Assembly: GCA_036925085.1 (NCBI GenBank)
Contig: JAUPFP010000017.1
Span: 2,061,058 to 2,125,057 of the forward strand
Reading direction: 5' to 3'
DNA: 64,000 nt
Origin: Brachycybe producta
Taxonomy: Eukaryota; Arthropoda; Diplopoda; Playtdesmida; Andrognathidae
A program made the translations under genes and the position numbers. Shown here piece after piece: positions 10,661-21,420 of this stretch. Numbering within the stretch: position 1 is the stretch's first letter; each line of letters starts with the position of its first letter. The notes beneath the pieces are model-generated. The model was not told where the DNA came from and did no database searches. It worked only from the letters and a program-made list of their open reading frames with translations.

Positions 10661-11639
10661 TTATAGAAGATTGAAATGCTAAAAATGTTCAAAAAATGAA
10701 GGCAAAGATGAACGTTTTAGATAAACTTGTTAATGTTTATTTTAGAAGAAACTGACAATTTTGCAAATCCTATTTAAGCCTACTATATTAAAAATATCTC
10801 ATTTATTTCACAATACTTATTTGCTTCTTATCTATACTGGCATATGTTCCTTTTGGCACTTATTCAGTTTGCTATTGTTAATAATATCATTTGAGATTTT
10901 GGACTAAAGAGTCGCAGAATGACGTTGGCTACATTTGGAAATACCTAGAACTGTGTATTTGTAGATTGTAAGCTGCAATAAAAAATTGGTTTAGTATTGG
11001 TATACTAACATTTTGAAAATGTTATTTTACAAAATTACAAACGTCTAAAAAAAAAGGTTTTTATGGGAGAGTTGTTGGCCGGGGCATAACTTGTAAACCT
11101 TTTGAGCCTCTTATTCTTACACCACTGTACCCAAAATAGTAATACCCTCAGAATACATGGAGCCATTTAGGTTATTTAGTAGACCCATCCTTTTAGTCTT
11201 TGTGAAGCTTAACTCAGAATAGGCCTACTGGAAAAGTGACTGCAGTCATTATTTTCAAGATATGCAGATGTTTTCAAATGCATTCTTTAAAATGGTGTAG
11301 TGCAACCATAATAATTTAAGTGTGCTTAAAGGATACCCATAAAATTTAGCCGCAAAGACAAAGTCAGTATAATGTTCTATTGTTTACAAATTGCTTAGGT
11401 ATGGCGAAAAATACATTAATTGCAAGTATAATTTTTTTTTCAAAGCACTATTATCTATTTAAAATGCAAATATAAAGTCACATTGTTTATTAATTTTGTT
11501 TTGCATTTTTTTTTCACAATCTACTTTTATATGAATTAATTTCGAATGGCCTTGCTTTGCCCTTGCCATATTCTGCCCAACAATGCGGCATAACAAATTA
11601 CTTTTTCCGAAAATGTGCGTTTTGAGATAGTCAAAGCTA
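10661..11639. other. Non-coding AT-rich DNA
   Basis: No coding or repeat signal is recognised. Confidence 0.5.
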
Positions 11640-12250
11640 GTGCTAAACTCATCAACTCAGAGTTAGTAATCAATGGGGCAAGGAAGTTCATGCACTTAAA
11701 AGCAACAAAATATGCATGTATTCATGCAACCAAAAACAACTAAATATGCCATTAAATATGCACTATAAAAAAATCTTATTCAAAATTTCACCCATGAAAA
11801 TTGAAGAAAAATGTTTTATTAGGACTTACATATTGCAATGGCAAACAAGAAACATTTTTAAATTTTCTAATTCAAAACTTTATCGATTTTTTGTCAAAAA
11901 ATTTTAATATTTAGAAAAATTTCTCAACATCAAAGGATGTACAAGAAGCATAAGTGGTGCAGAGTATCATTTGTATCAAGTTTATAAGATGAACCTCATT
12001 CTATGTTCCCATAAAACAGTATTATTCGACAATTTTCATGAAATCAGAAAAGTTCTGAGACCAATTTTTTCTAAAAAAAAATGCAAAAATTACAATTTAT
12101 GCACTTTTTATTGCCAATTTTGGCAAAATATGTATGCTTTGAAAAAAATGACAAAATATACAAAAACATGCATAATATGAATCATGTTCCTATCTCGTCT
12201 AGCATTAATTTTGAGCCAGAATACTAAACATGCATTTGCATGAAATTTTT
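11640..12250 (+). repeat. Dispersed repeat, paralogue of the Polinton target
   Basis: About 550 bp match the sequence immediately left of the Polinton (19912-20445) in inverted orientation; the word GATAGGAACATGATTCAT and its complement is shared. The word GCAACAAAATATGCATG near 11705 also matches, inverted, the right Polinton flank (34192-34210). It therefore acts as a paralogous empty site for the insertion. Short open frames (63 and 69 codons) are not gene-like. Superfamily unknown. Confidence 0.7.
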
Positions 12251-12259
12251 GCCCTGGCA

Positions 12260-12436
12260 AGACAATGGAACTTTCTTCATGGGGATAATTTTGTTTCGTG
12301 GGATTGACAATTGTATTTTCATTTTGCTTTTTATATATGTGCTTGACAATGCTTAATGCTGCATGTGGACTTTTATGTCCCTCTGCCATAGGCCTATTTG
12401 GCTGCTAGCAGAGTGCTAGTTGTAACTGTAATTAAC
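12260..12436 (+). mobile_element. LINE 3' tail, second copy
   Basis: Matches 4560-4752 closely (GACAATGGAACT..., GGGATTGACAATTGTAT, AATGCTGCATGTGGACTTTT, then a GTAACTGTAATTAAC tail). Only the last residues of the ORF and the 3' UTR remain, a heavily 5'-truncated LINE insertion. Confidence 0.75.
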
Positions 12437-12932
12437 AATAGAACCTTTTGTATTTTTAAGCTGTTCAAATACTTTAAGAAGCTTATAGTTAAACCCTCAT
12501 TTTGGCAAGGAAATATAAATGTCTATTGTTATATTGAACATGTGATGCACATTTACAAGCCAAAATGAAGATGGGGCAAAATAACATGAGGAAAGTGGCA
12601 AATTTTGAATTTGTATTAGGCCATACTTCTGCTTATGACATTGTAACATGTTACATTGTGAACGGTAGCACTTATAACCAATTTCCCCTGTATGCGGAAT
12701 GAAAATCTGTTTTGCCTGAACGTTTTCCGGAACTGTTGTCAGAGACAGGGGCGGACTGATCCATAGGCTAATCGGGTAATTTCCCGATGGGTCGCTTAGT
12801 TTGAGAGCCGGTTTTTGGATTAAAGGGCTGATTTTATGATGAAACACTCGATAAAAGTTTAAAAATCACAGTAGAAAAAAAATTAATGTTTTAATAATGG
12901 AAAATCCCAAAAAAAAAAATGATTGTCTCCCA
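12437..12932. other. Non-coding DNA
   Basis: A G-rich stretch at about 12745-12830 and otherwise AT-rich sequence. The minus-strand ORF of 116 codons has no recognisable domain. Confidence 0.4.
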
Positions 12933-13831
12933 GTAGTCCTGTAGCTTGGTGCAAAAAAGGGGTGAATTGTGCAGTGTGCACATTGTGATGAAAGCACCAA
13001 ACTTGGCAGATGTGAAGAACACTGTAAAAGACTTGATTTCAGATATGGAGGCACTTTGGCATGGCGCCATTTTGGCGGCCATTTTAGAAAATGGCTGACT
13101 TTAGTTTTTTTCTTAATATCTTAGGAACCACTCTAAAGATGTATGACAGTACACTGCACTTATTTGATGTCTTACATAATTAACATAAAATGTTCACATT
13201 TTTAGATATTATAACTTTTTTGGAAAACTTCATTAAAAACGGTGTATTTCACTTTATATTATCCTAAGCAAAACAAATGCGTGATTTTAACATTACATGT
13301 AACTTCAAGACACATTCATTGTGAACATTTTTATTATTTAAATGTTAAGATTGGCCAATTAATTACTGAGTTACATCAATTTTAGTAAAAATCTATCAAG
13401 GGAATGTAACATTTGAATGAATGTGTGTAACCTTTTTTATGCTGCTTTTTAGCTAGCATTTTACATGCACAAAAATTATTTCATGGAAAGCACTTTATCT
13501 GCAGGTTGATTGGTTAGGACTTATCTATCTGTCATTTTCTTGGCCATATTGCTAAAATCACTGACTTATTTTCGAAATATATTGGGAATTAAAACTGCAA
13601 TTAATGTGCACATTGTTTTGAAATATGTATAGCATGCTAATGAACATATTTGATGTGATACAAGATTAGTGTAGATCATCCACATTTTGAAGTTAATTAC
13701 TTCTTGTGAGAACTTTATTTAAAAATGGTGTATTTTGCTGTCTGTTTGCTGCATGTCAATGCAGATAGTTAACTTCAGCATCACATGCAATGTGCCTCAT
13801 TCATTATAAACATTTTTTATATCTATTCCAG

Positions 13832-13915
13832 CCCCAGTGGCTGAATGCAGATAGCCTCTACTTGTGGTGCTGGAGGTCCTATTTTCAAATCTCAGTCTAG
13901 GTTCTGGCATAATTT
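13832..13915 (+). repeat. Degenerate tRNA-derived SINE head
   Basis: Box-A-like TGGCTGAATGC and a weak box-B-like TTTTCAAATCTCA lie at tRNA spacing. This looks like a tRNA-derived SINE head and not a working tRNA, because the acceptor stem does not pair. The inverted relative is at 15135-15215. Confidence 0.4.
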
Positions 13916-15134
13916 CTCAATCATTGCAGAGTTGATGTTCAGTAGGGCTGCAAATCAAGAAACACATTTTGCCAAATGAGACTTATACCTCATTTTTCAT
14001 TATTATTCATCATCACTATCATTGATTGACTGGTCCCTGCATGGTGCTGGATGTCCAGAAAAAAAAGAAATTAATACAAAAGGTATTTATGAAATTACAT
14101 TTTTTGTTGTCACACAGTTAAAGCAAGTACATTACATCAATGCACTGGCAACCACAAGGACACACTGCTGTGAACTTTGGCTCAGAATGTCAACATTTGT
14201 ATTTGTGACAAGTGCAGATTGTTTTACAACTGATGTGGATGAGTTCATAGACATGTTTGCTCACTTCTGGAAAAGTGGTCCTGTTTGGCTCATATAGTCT
14301 GTTTCAGATTCCATCTGCACTGAAGAAGAAATTGTAATGTAGGTTCTGGATGCATTGCATAAGCCCAGACAAATCCAACTTAGAAAATTGCTTTTTTTTA
14401 CATGTAAAAGTGCAGCATGTGATGGTTGAATGTTTTCCAGAGTAGACCTACAACTTTCTTGAAAAGAGCTTCTTTCTTGCTTAATTTATATCAAAACATC
14501 TGCTTGTTCTATTATAAATGAAAATAACATTGGCATAATGTTGAGCTTTGATCAAAAGAAGCAGTTCTTCAAGAATTAAGATTGAGTAAAAATGTGTTTA
14601 AGTAAAGTGGTACTGCTTTTTTCATGTCAAGTAAATGCCAGCACTGTCAGATACAGTAAGTGCATGCAATATATGTGAGGCCAGTAGTTTTTTCTTTTCC
14701 AATCAAAGATGCTTTATTATGAGTGTCACAATATTGTAAATTATTTCAGGCCACAAATGCTATAGATAATTTGAATTATTTAAATCTTTTTACTGTCATA
14801 ACTGCAAAAATACCTAATAAGGTTATTGGTGTCCACAGTCAATATGCATACTGAAGTACTGAGCTAAAGTACACTGCAGTGTGTTATTGTTGTGACCAGT
14901 GCATTGACTTAATGTACATTGTACATGCTTAACAGTATAACATTATGAAACTGTAATATCTTAAGTACTGTTTGTACTAATGAATCCTTTTTTCCCTGGA
15001 TCACATCCCACACTGGATGGGGATGGGCAAATGATGATGAAAGATACAACATGAGTCGGATTTGGCAAAATTGGTTTTACAACTGGCTGCCTAACATTAA
15101 CTTTGCATTGAATGAGAAATTATGAAACACAAAC

Positions 15135-15215
15135 ACAACAATCCCTAAGTCAGGATTTGAAGCCGGACCCTAAGCACGATAAGCTGAACTATCCACTCAG
15201 CCACTGGTGCTGTAA
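15135..15215 (-). repeat. tRNA-derived SINE head, inverted
   Basis: On the minus strand it reads CAGTGGCTGAGTGGATA (box A) and GGCTTCAAATCC (box B), better preserved than the 13.8-kb copy. It sits in mirror position within the foldback element, so it may be part of the arms or an independent SINE. No functional tRNA is inferred. Confidence 0.45.
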
Positions 15216-15329
15216 TAAACAAAACAAAATGTTTTTATCTGCACTGTATCTAAAACATACAGCAAAAATACACCATAGTTTAATAAAGGTCTCAAAAGAA
15301 GTCATTATACTTCAAAATATGGATGATTA

Positions 15330-15790
15330 AAGGCCGCCTTATACTTCATTCTTTTTATTCCATTCTGTCCATTCAGTTCATTCAGTTCATGTCAAAGGAA
15401 AGCTCATATACTATCAATGACTAAACTGAACAGCATGAACTGACCAATAAGAAACACATAGGGCAAATCTTAGGGAAAAATAGCATAGGGAAACTGGCAA
15501 CATAATCATTTAATAAAATAGGAGAAACTGGCATCACAGGTCTCCATCCCATAATAGGAAGTGGACAATAAACAGGATAAGGTGTGGCTTATGACATCCT
15601 ATGTTATTCTGATTGGCTACCATAAACAGATTTCCCACCAAAGTTCAGCAAAGTTCTATCCATTCTGTTCATTCCTTTTATACCAACGGAATGGACATTT
15701 GAACTGCTTTTTAAGTATATGACCCCCAACAGAACGAACATAATGGAAACTGGACTGAACAGAAAAGAATGAAGTATAATGTGGTTTTTA
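15330..15790. mobile_element. MITE nested in the foldback element
   Basis: The left end (CTTATACTTCATTCTTTT) and right end (GAATGAAGTATAATG) are inverted repeats. The interior is rich in GTTCATTC/GAATGAAC words. No ORF. Confidence 0.6.
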
Positions 15791-16737
15791 GGTTAATTAA
15801 GTATACATCAAATATGTACGTTAGCATGTCATATGCATACTTAAAGACAAGGTGCACATAAATTGGAGTTTTACTTCCCAATATATTGAGAAAAAGTCAG
15901 AAATTTTAGCAATATGGCCGAGAAAATGACAGATAGCCTACACCCAGATTAGATAAATTAAGTTGAAATAATAACCAATCAACCTGCAGATAAAGGGACT
16001 TCTAGAAAATAATTTTTTGTGCATGTAAAATGTAGCTAAAGCAGCATAGGAAAAGTTACACACATTCATTCAAATGTCAATTCCCTTGATACAGCATTTA
16101 TTATTATCCTAACATATTATTATCTTAACATAAATAATAGAAATGTTCACAATGAATGTGTCTTGAAGTTACATGTAATGTTAAAATCACGCATCTGTAC
16201 TGCTTAAGATAATATAAAGCGAAATACACAATTTTTTAATGACAATGTCAACGTTCTATGTTAATTATGTATGACATCAAATATGTACAGTGTACTGTCG
16301 TACATATTTAGAGACAATCCACACATTAATTGGGCTTGTGGTTCACAAGATATTGAGAAAAAATGAAAGTCAGCCATTTTCCAAAATGGCCGCCAAAATG
16401 GCATCATGCTGAAGTGCTTCCATATCTGAAATCAAGTCTTTTACATAGTTCTTCATATCTGCGAAGTTTGGTGCTTTTATCACAAAGTGCACAATCAACT
16501 CACCAAGCTACTGGACTATAGGTAGAGGAAAGGGGCAGAAGTGAGACACTTGGGGTACGGGGACCAGAAGGGTTTGGTTTTAAAGAGACGGCAAAAAACA
16601 GGGTGTTACAAAGTATTTCAAAAGTGTCTTTCACAATGATAATGACAATAATATACACATCTTGTGCCCTTTTTCTGTGCAGGTGTGCCTGGCACATATC
16701 AATAAATTCTTGTGGATCACAAAAGCTGTTTTGCAAC

Positions 16738-17152
16738 TAAAGGCACATTCACACAAGGCTGGTTTACAAGCCGCTGGTTGCTGCTGTCTATTAGCAGCAA
16801 CAGTAAGCAGCGGCTGCTATGGGTTCACACTTGTCCAGTCACTGCTGGTATTGGCAGTGCAAGAAAGCAGTGGAGTTTCAACTGCCCACTAGTGCCACTA
16901 CTAGCGACAAAGGGTTCACACTAGCTGGTAGCACACTGGTAGCAGCAGGAAGAGAGTCACATGACCAACAGGTATCTGCTAAAGTTGAAGATGTTCAACT
17001 TCACCAGCCGCTATTAAAATCACTAGTGTACTGGTCCACTGCTGGAGAAAGCAGCTGCTGGTAGCAGTTCACACTGTGCTGCTGCTAGAGGGGTACAACC
17101 AGCCAGCAGCAACCGGCAGATAGTAAGCCAGCCTAGTGTGAATGCGCCATTA
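16738..17152. mobile_element. MITE, 415 bp, CAGC-rich interior
   Basis: Inverted termini TAAAGGCACATTCACACAAG and, on the other strand, TAATGGCGCATTCACACTAG. The interior carries repeated GCTGCTGG / CCAGCAGC words. The overlapping ORFs of 70-81 codons are by-products of this composition. Confidence 0.7.
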
Positions 17153-17244
17153 GATGTAAACAAGCCACCAGGCCCAGGGTATCTTTAACCGTTTAACGCC
17201 TACAGTTTGTAAATCTTTCGGACATACATTATTATATATATATT

Positions 17245-17556
17245 AAGCCAGGTCTGTGTGTGGCTGTGTGTGTGTCACAAAAAACCTTGAAGCACGTCGG
17301 AATTTATATAAATTTAAATAAATAAATGAACCACTTTTTTTCTCAAGGTCAACTATAGGACCATGATATTAAATAGGAGAGGGGGGAAAAGGTTGGAAAG
17401 TGTAGAGGGGAGAGAGAGAAACGTGGAGGGGGAAAAAGTGGAACGGGGAAACTGAAATTAAAATGAAAGGAGTAAAAAAAGAAAAAAAAACGACGCACAT
17501 GCGCACAATTGCCTGTGAATTTTGCTCCCGTCATTTATGACCGGTTACCCCACTAG
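17245..17556 (+). mobile_element. Helitron-like element, short copy
   Basis: Begins with the family 5' block (AAGCCAGGTCTGTGTGTG) inside a TATATATA target. It continues through CACGTCGGAATTTATATAAA and AAGGTCAACTATAGG. It ends with the hairpin, GGTTACCCCACTAG and host T. About 312 bp, no coding region. Confidence 0.7.
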
Positions 17557-18267
17557 TATATATATTTTATACAATTAAACACTTAATTCACCATACACTA
17601 ATCTGTGAAAATCAGCATTGTTTTAGAAAAGGCTGAGCATGCCACTTTCTGCACAAAAAAATTCAGTCAAACCTGGATAATAAATCTGATTTTGATTTAA
17701 TGTTTTGATCTTTGCAAAGGCTTTTTATATTGTAAATCGCTTGCTGCTAAGTAAAAACTTAACATCAATTACATGATTAAAATCATTACAATGCAATATC
17801 TAGTATAGCGGTTTAACATTGGCGTGTTCGGTTTTCATTTACTTCTTGTGTTTTGCGCGGTTATTTTTAGAACTTAATTTGAAGTGCAATAAGTACTGAA
17901 ATGTGCTGTACATCAACACTGATACATTTTATAACCAAAAATGTCAATGATATTCAAACTGATTATCTAAGTTTGGACTGAATGTCTTATACAAACAGTT
18001 TGTCGGCTTTTTTTCTAAAATCATGCCCATTTTCATGGATTGGTTTATAGTTAAATAACTGCTTCATTATAATACTGAGAGATTTGCAAACTATAAAAGG
18101 TAAAAATGCAAGTCTGTAAATATTAGTTAAATCAAACAACTGAATAGATAAAAATTCAGGGAGTGAAGGTATCTACTTTTTCCAGACATGGTGCCTGAGA
18201 AACATATACAGTGTAGGCCCTACATCTAAAAAAAATGGTTGGACGCAGAGGCTATGCATTTGGTGGT
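17557..18267. other. Non-coding AT-rich DNA
   Basis: Nothing recognised. Confidence 0.5.
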
Positions 18268-18640
18268 GTGGGACATTTGCCCTATGGACACTTGCCCTAA
18301 AACCATTTGCCCAAAAGGGACATTTGTTCTAAAGGACATTTTCCCTAAAACCACTTGCCCTAAATAAACATTTGCCCTAATCAGTAGGCCACTAGTTGTA
18401 ATTTATGTCACTTGGCGTTAACATACTCCACCGAAAAACACTAAACCACATGAAAAGCAAGAACAAAAAAGTGGTTTTAGGGCAAATGGTTTTAGGGCAA
18501 ATGTCCCTTTAGGCAAGTGTCTTTAGGGAAAATGTCCCTTTTAACTAGGGTAAATGGTTTTCGTGCAAGCGGATTTAGGGCAAATGTAAATTTAGAGCAA
18601 GTGTCTTTAGGACAAATGTCTATATCCCCAATTTGGGTAT
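18268..18640. repeat. TTTGCCCTAAA / TTTAGGGCAAA foldback array
   Basis: A short version of the minisatellite at 2290-3485. TTTGCCCTAAA units (18268-18390) are followed by a spacer of about 80 bases beginning TAATCAGTAGG, then units of reverse polarity (18470-18640). The polarity flip at a TAATSAGTAG-like spacer is shared with the larger array. Confidence 0.75.
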
Positions 18641-18643
18641 AAC

Positions 18644-19119
18644 CAACGATCTATAAAGAATAGATTGGCAATTTCATAGACATTAGCGCCCCCAAACTGA
18701 GGCTACTGCAGCTACGCACCGCCATGACAGTTATAGGCAGAAAGGACAGTGATCAGCAGTCAAATACATTAGGGGTCATACTAAAAGGCAGGATCGACAG
18801 GCAGAAAAGGCAGAATTTCGTTATTTCTGGGCAGGTCGCGATATTTTTATGCAGGTGAGGGTAATCGAGGGTAGGTGGGGGTACTACCTACTAACTACTT
18901 TGTATTCAGTATAATTTTACGAGTAGGTTACATAAATAATGAACAAATACATTAAATGTGCAGTTCCTTTTCTGAAAAAAAAAATAAGAATATATGAGTT
19001 TGCTATGAGCAGCCCATAGGCAATTAAGAGCTTTTTGCCTTTTACTGTCATGGCCGCCATAGTGTTCAATTCGCCTCAAAATGGCGTCTTAACTGCCAAT
19101 CTATTCTTTATAGACCGTT
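18644..19119. mobile_element. hAT-type MITE (CAACGATCTATAAAGAATA), copy A
   Basis: The left end CAACGATCTATAAAGAATAG and the inverted right end TTCTTTATAGACCG match the element at 55051-55429, which has a clear 8-bp duplication. This copy is longer (476 bp) and its flanking duplication is not clean. Confidence 0.7.
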
Positions 19120-19309
19120 ATAGAAACAAATGTGTTGGCGCTTTGTGCTAAAGACTACGTTTACATCCCTCATACACCAAACAAACAAATGGCTACTACA
19201 TTATTAGGTATAAATATGATTTCCTCAATACAGTGCAAGGATAATCACATTCCAACCCCGTTAACTATAAGCATTGCTAACCTCCTACCTCCAGTCATTG
19301 TTGGTTAAC

Positions 19310-19515
19310 ACAGGCAATTAGAAAACAGGTTGAACAGAAGTTGGCTCCGCCCTTTTTATGACGAAACCAACTTCTAATTTGTTGGTTATGTAGTCTGACA
19401 TCACATGCTCCTCCCTTTTCAACGTCGAACCACACAAGAAACCAATTAGAAGTTGCCGTTCGTCATAAAAAGGGCGGAGCCAACTTCTGTTCATCCCTGT
19501 TTCCTAATTGCCTGT
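19310..19515. mobile_element. 206-bp palindromic MITE (ACAGGCAATTAG), copy 1
   Basis: Starts ACAGGCAATTAG and ends CTAATTGCCTGT. Long inverted arms contain GGCTCCGCCCTTTTTATGAC. Flanks 19301-19309 (TTGGTTAAC) and 19516-19524 (TTGGTCAAC) match in 8 of 9 positions, a 9-bp target duplication. Other copies: 43558-43762 and 54839-55044. Nine-base duplications are typical of Mutator-like elements and occur in Merlin. Confidence 0.85.
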
Positions 19516-19911
19516 TTGGTCAACTTAGTTCAGATGGATTCGTCTAACAGTATAAAGAAACATTCTACAGTTTACGATTGCTGTTATTCAAAAGTGTATA
19601 TACATGTAGCTATCACACTTTTATTTTATTTTAAATACATTTTTCATTTTATTTTTAATGTAAAAATTGTATAATGTATTAAAAATAAGTAATTTGGTTT
19701 CAAAAAGGTGGGAATTTTGGCCTCTTAGAGCTATAGGCGTGGGCACCCAAGACATATAGTAATTGAAAATGAAGGGGTGTACTGCAGAAATTGTCAACCA
19801 AATTTGGCCGAACTGCAGTTTTAAAATACACTTTTGTGTTTATTACTTTTTATTAATATCAAAAATGTATATATTTAAAATTTAAATAAAAGTCATATTT
19901 GTTAAGTCATT
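19516..19911. other. Non-coding DNA
   Basis: Nothing recognised; the 73-codon frame spilling out of the MITE is not gene-like. Confidence 0.4.
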
Positions 19912-20445
19912 TCGTAGGGCAAGGAGGTTCATACAGATGCATGTTTAGTATTCTGGCTCAGAATTCATGCTAGATGAGATAGGAACATGATTCATATCAT
20001 GCTGAAGCTAAATATTTGAATTTTATAATGCATGTTTTTGCAAATTTTGTCCTTTGTTTTCTTCAAAGCATGCATATTTTACCAAAATTGGCAAAAAAAA
20101 GTGCAAAAATCGTAATTTTTGCAATTTTTTCCAAAAACAATATTTCTCCAAACTTTTCTGACTTCATGAAAATTGTGGAATTTGATACTTTGAACCACTT
20201 ACGCTCCTCGTACATCCTTTGATGTTGAGAGAAATTTTTCTAAATATTAAAATTTTTTGACAAAAAATCGATGAAGTTTTGAATTTGAAAATTTAAAAAT
20301 GTTGCTTGTTTGCCACTGCAATGTGTAAGTTCTAATAAAACATTTTTCTTCAATTTTCATGGGTGAAATTTCGAATAAGATTTGTTTATAGTGCAAATTT
20401 AATGGCATATTTAGTTGTTTTTGTTGCATGAATTCATGCATGAAT
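19912..20445 (-). repeat. Dispersed repeat interrupted by the Polinton
   Basis: Inverted relative of 11690-12240. The Polinton begins right after its word ATGAAT (20440-20445), and the repeat resumes after 34191. Confidence 0.7.
20440..20445. repeat. Left target-site duplication ATGAAT
   Basis: Six bases directly before the Polinton end, identical to 34186-34191. Confidence 0.9.
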
Positions 20446-21420
20446 AGTAGTATGGTACACCCGTATAGCCACGGAAGTGACGTCATGAGGGGGGCGTGGC
20501 CTGTCAACCCCTCATGACATCACTTCCGTAGCTATAAGGGTGTACCAATATTGGTGAAGTTAAATATATCACCCTCACCCCACCCCCTCCCAAATTAACA
20601 ACATGGTGTCAAAAGGGGGTCGGCAAATTTTCTAGGCTTCTCCCACCCCACCCCCTCCCAAATTAACAACATAGTGGTAAAAGGGGTCGCAAATTTTCCA
20701 GATTTTTCCCACCCACCCCAAAAAAACCAAATTGTGTTTTTGGTGTATTTTTAGGTGCAAAAAAACAAAAACAAAATGGCGGCAAACAATTAAATTGGTT
20801 TTTGGTGGGGGCGAATTATGTATGCGGCCCACGAGCCACAAAATGTGGCCCTATGCTGGTATGTCGGCGATTGGGGCCCCAAAATGTTTTTAATGCGAAA
20901 TGGTAATGAAAATGTGGCTCGAGAGCCACAAAATGCGGCCCTCAAGTCATATTTTAAAGTTAATATTTAATAATGAAATTATTATAAATAAATAAATTTT
21001 ATTATTTTGTACACTTGATTGTGTGTGTGTGTGCGTGTGTGCATGCATGTTTGTGGCCCACGAGCCACAAAATGTGGCCCGTGAGCTACAAATTGTGATA
21101 AATTCGAAATTTTTAATCATATTGTCTGTTACAGCAAAATGTGATACATACAAAATTTTCAATGTAATTGACAATTACCAAGATGTTTGCTGGAGTCGGT
21201 TGTACTGGTTGTTATTCGTGATGGAAGAGACTCATTGTTTTTCTAAGTCCATGGTGCACCATTAGTAGAATTGCAAGATGTTGCCTCTCTGAAAATAAAA
21301 TTACTACTGAAGGGTCTTGTATTTTCTAAAAGTAGAGGACACTTTTCAGTCTTAAACTCTACCCATTCTCCCTATTTGTCAATTCAATTACCTGTCCACA
21401 CCTGTCTGACCTACATTTAA
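20446..21420. repeat. Polinton left terminal inverted repeat
   Basis: Homologous, in inverted order, to 33340-34185. Shared blocks are the terminal hairpin, a CCCACCCCACCCC/AATTAACAACAT block, the GTGGCTCGTGGGCCACA-type block, a CA/GT microsatellite and the TAATGGTGCACCATGG palindrome region. The homology passes inward into the subterminal tandem repeats. Confidence 0.85.
20455..20545. repeat. Left terminal hairpin of the Polinton
   Basis: A 91-base imperfect palindrome starting GTACACCCGTATAGC and ending GCTATAAGGGTGTAC, arms of about 38 bases and loop around GGCGTGGCCTGTCAA. The left arm carries a full TGACGTCA (CRE/ATF) site; the opposite arm has one changed base in it. Confidence 0.85.

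Larger units (their letters stand above)
12933..16517. mobile_element. 3.6-kb foldback element with ~0.7-kb inverted arms
   Basis: The left arm (about 12933-13680) and right arm (about 15800-16517) are long, diverged inverted repeats. Shared blocks include GACTTGATTTCAGATATGGA, the GGCGGCCATTTT motif, TTGAATGAATGTGTGTAAC and CTGCAGGTTGATTGGTTA (one strand or the other). The interior (13681-15799) has no convincing transposase, only short frames (14022-14297, 15112-15330), and carries two inverted tRNA-like segments and a nested MITE. It is probably a non-autonomous TIR/foldback element. I could not define a target duplication. Confidence 0.7.

Noticed and set aside
15135-15215. tRNA gene on the minus strand
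   Set aside because: A and B boxes are visible, but the acceptor stem does not pair and a mirrored degenerate copy exists; SINE head is the better call.
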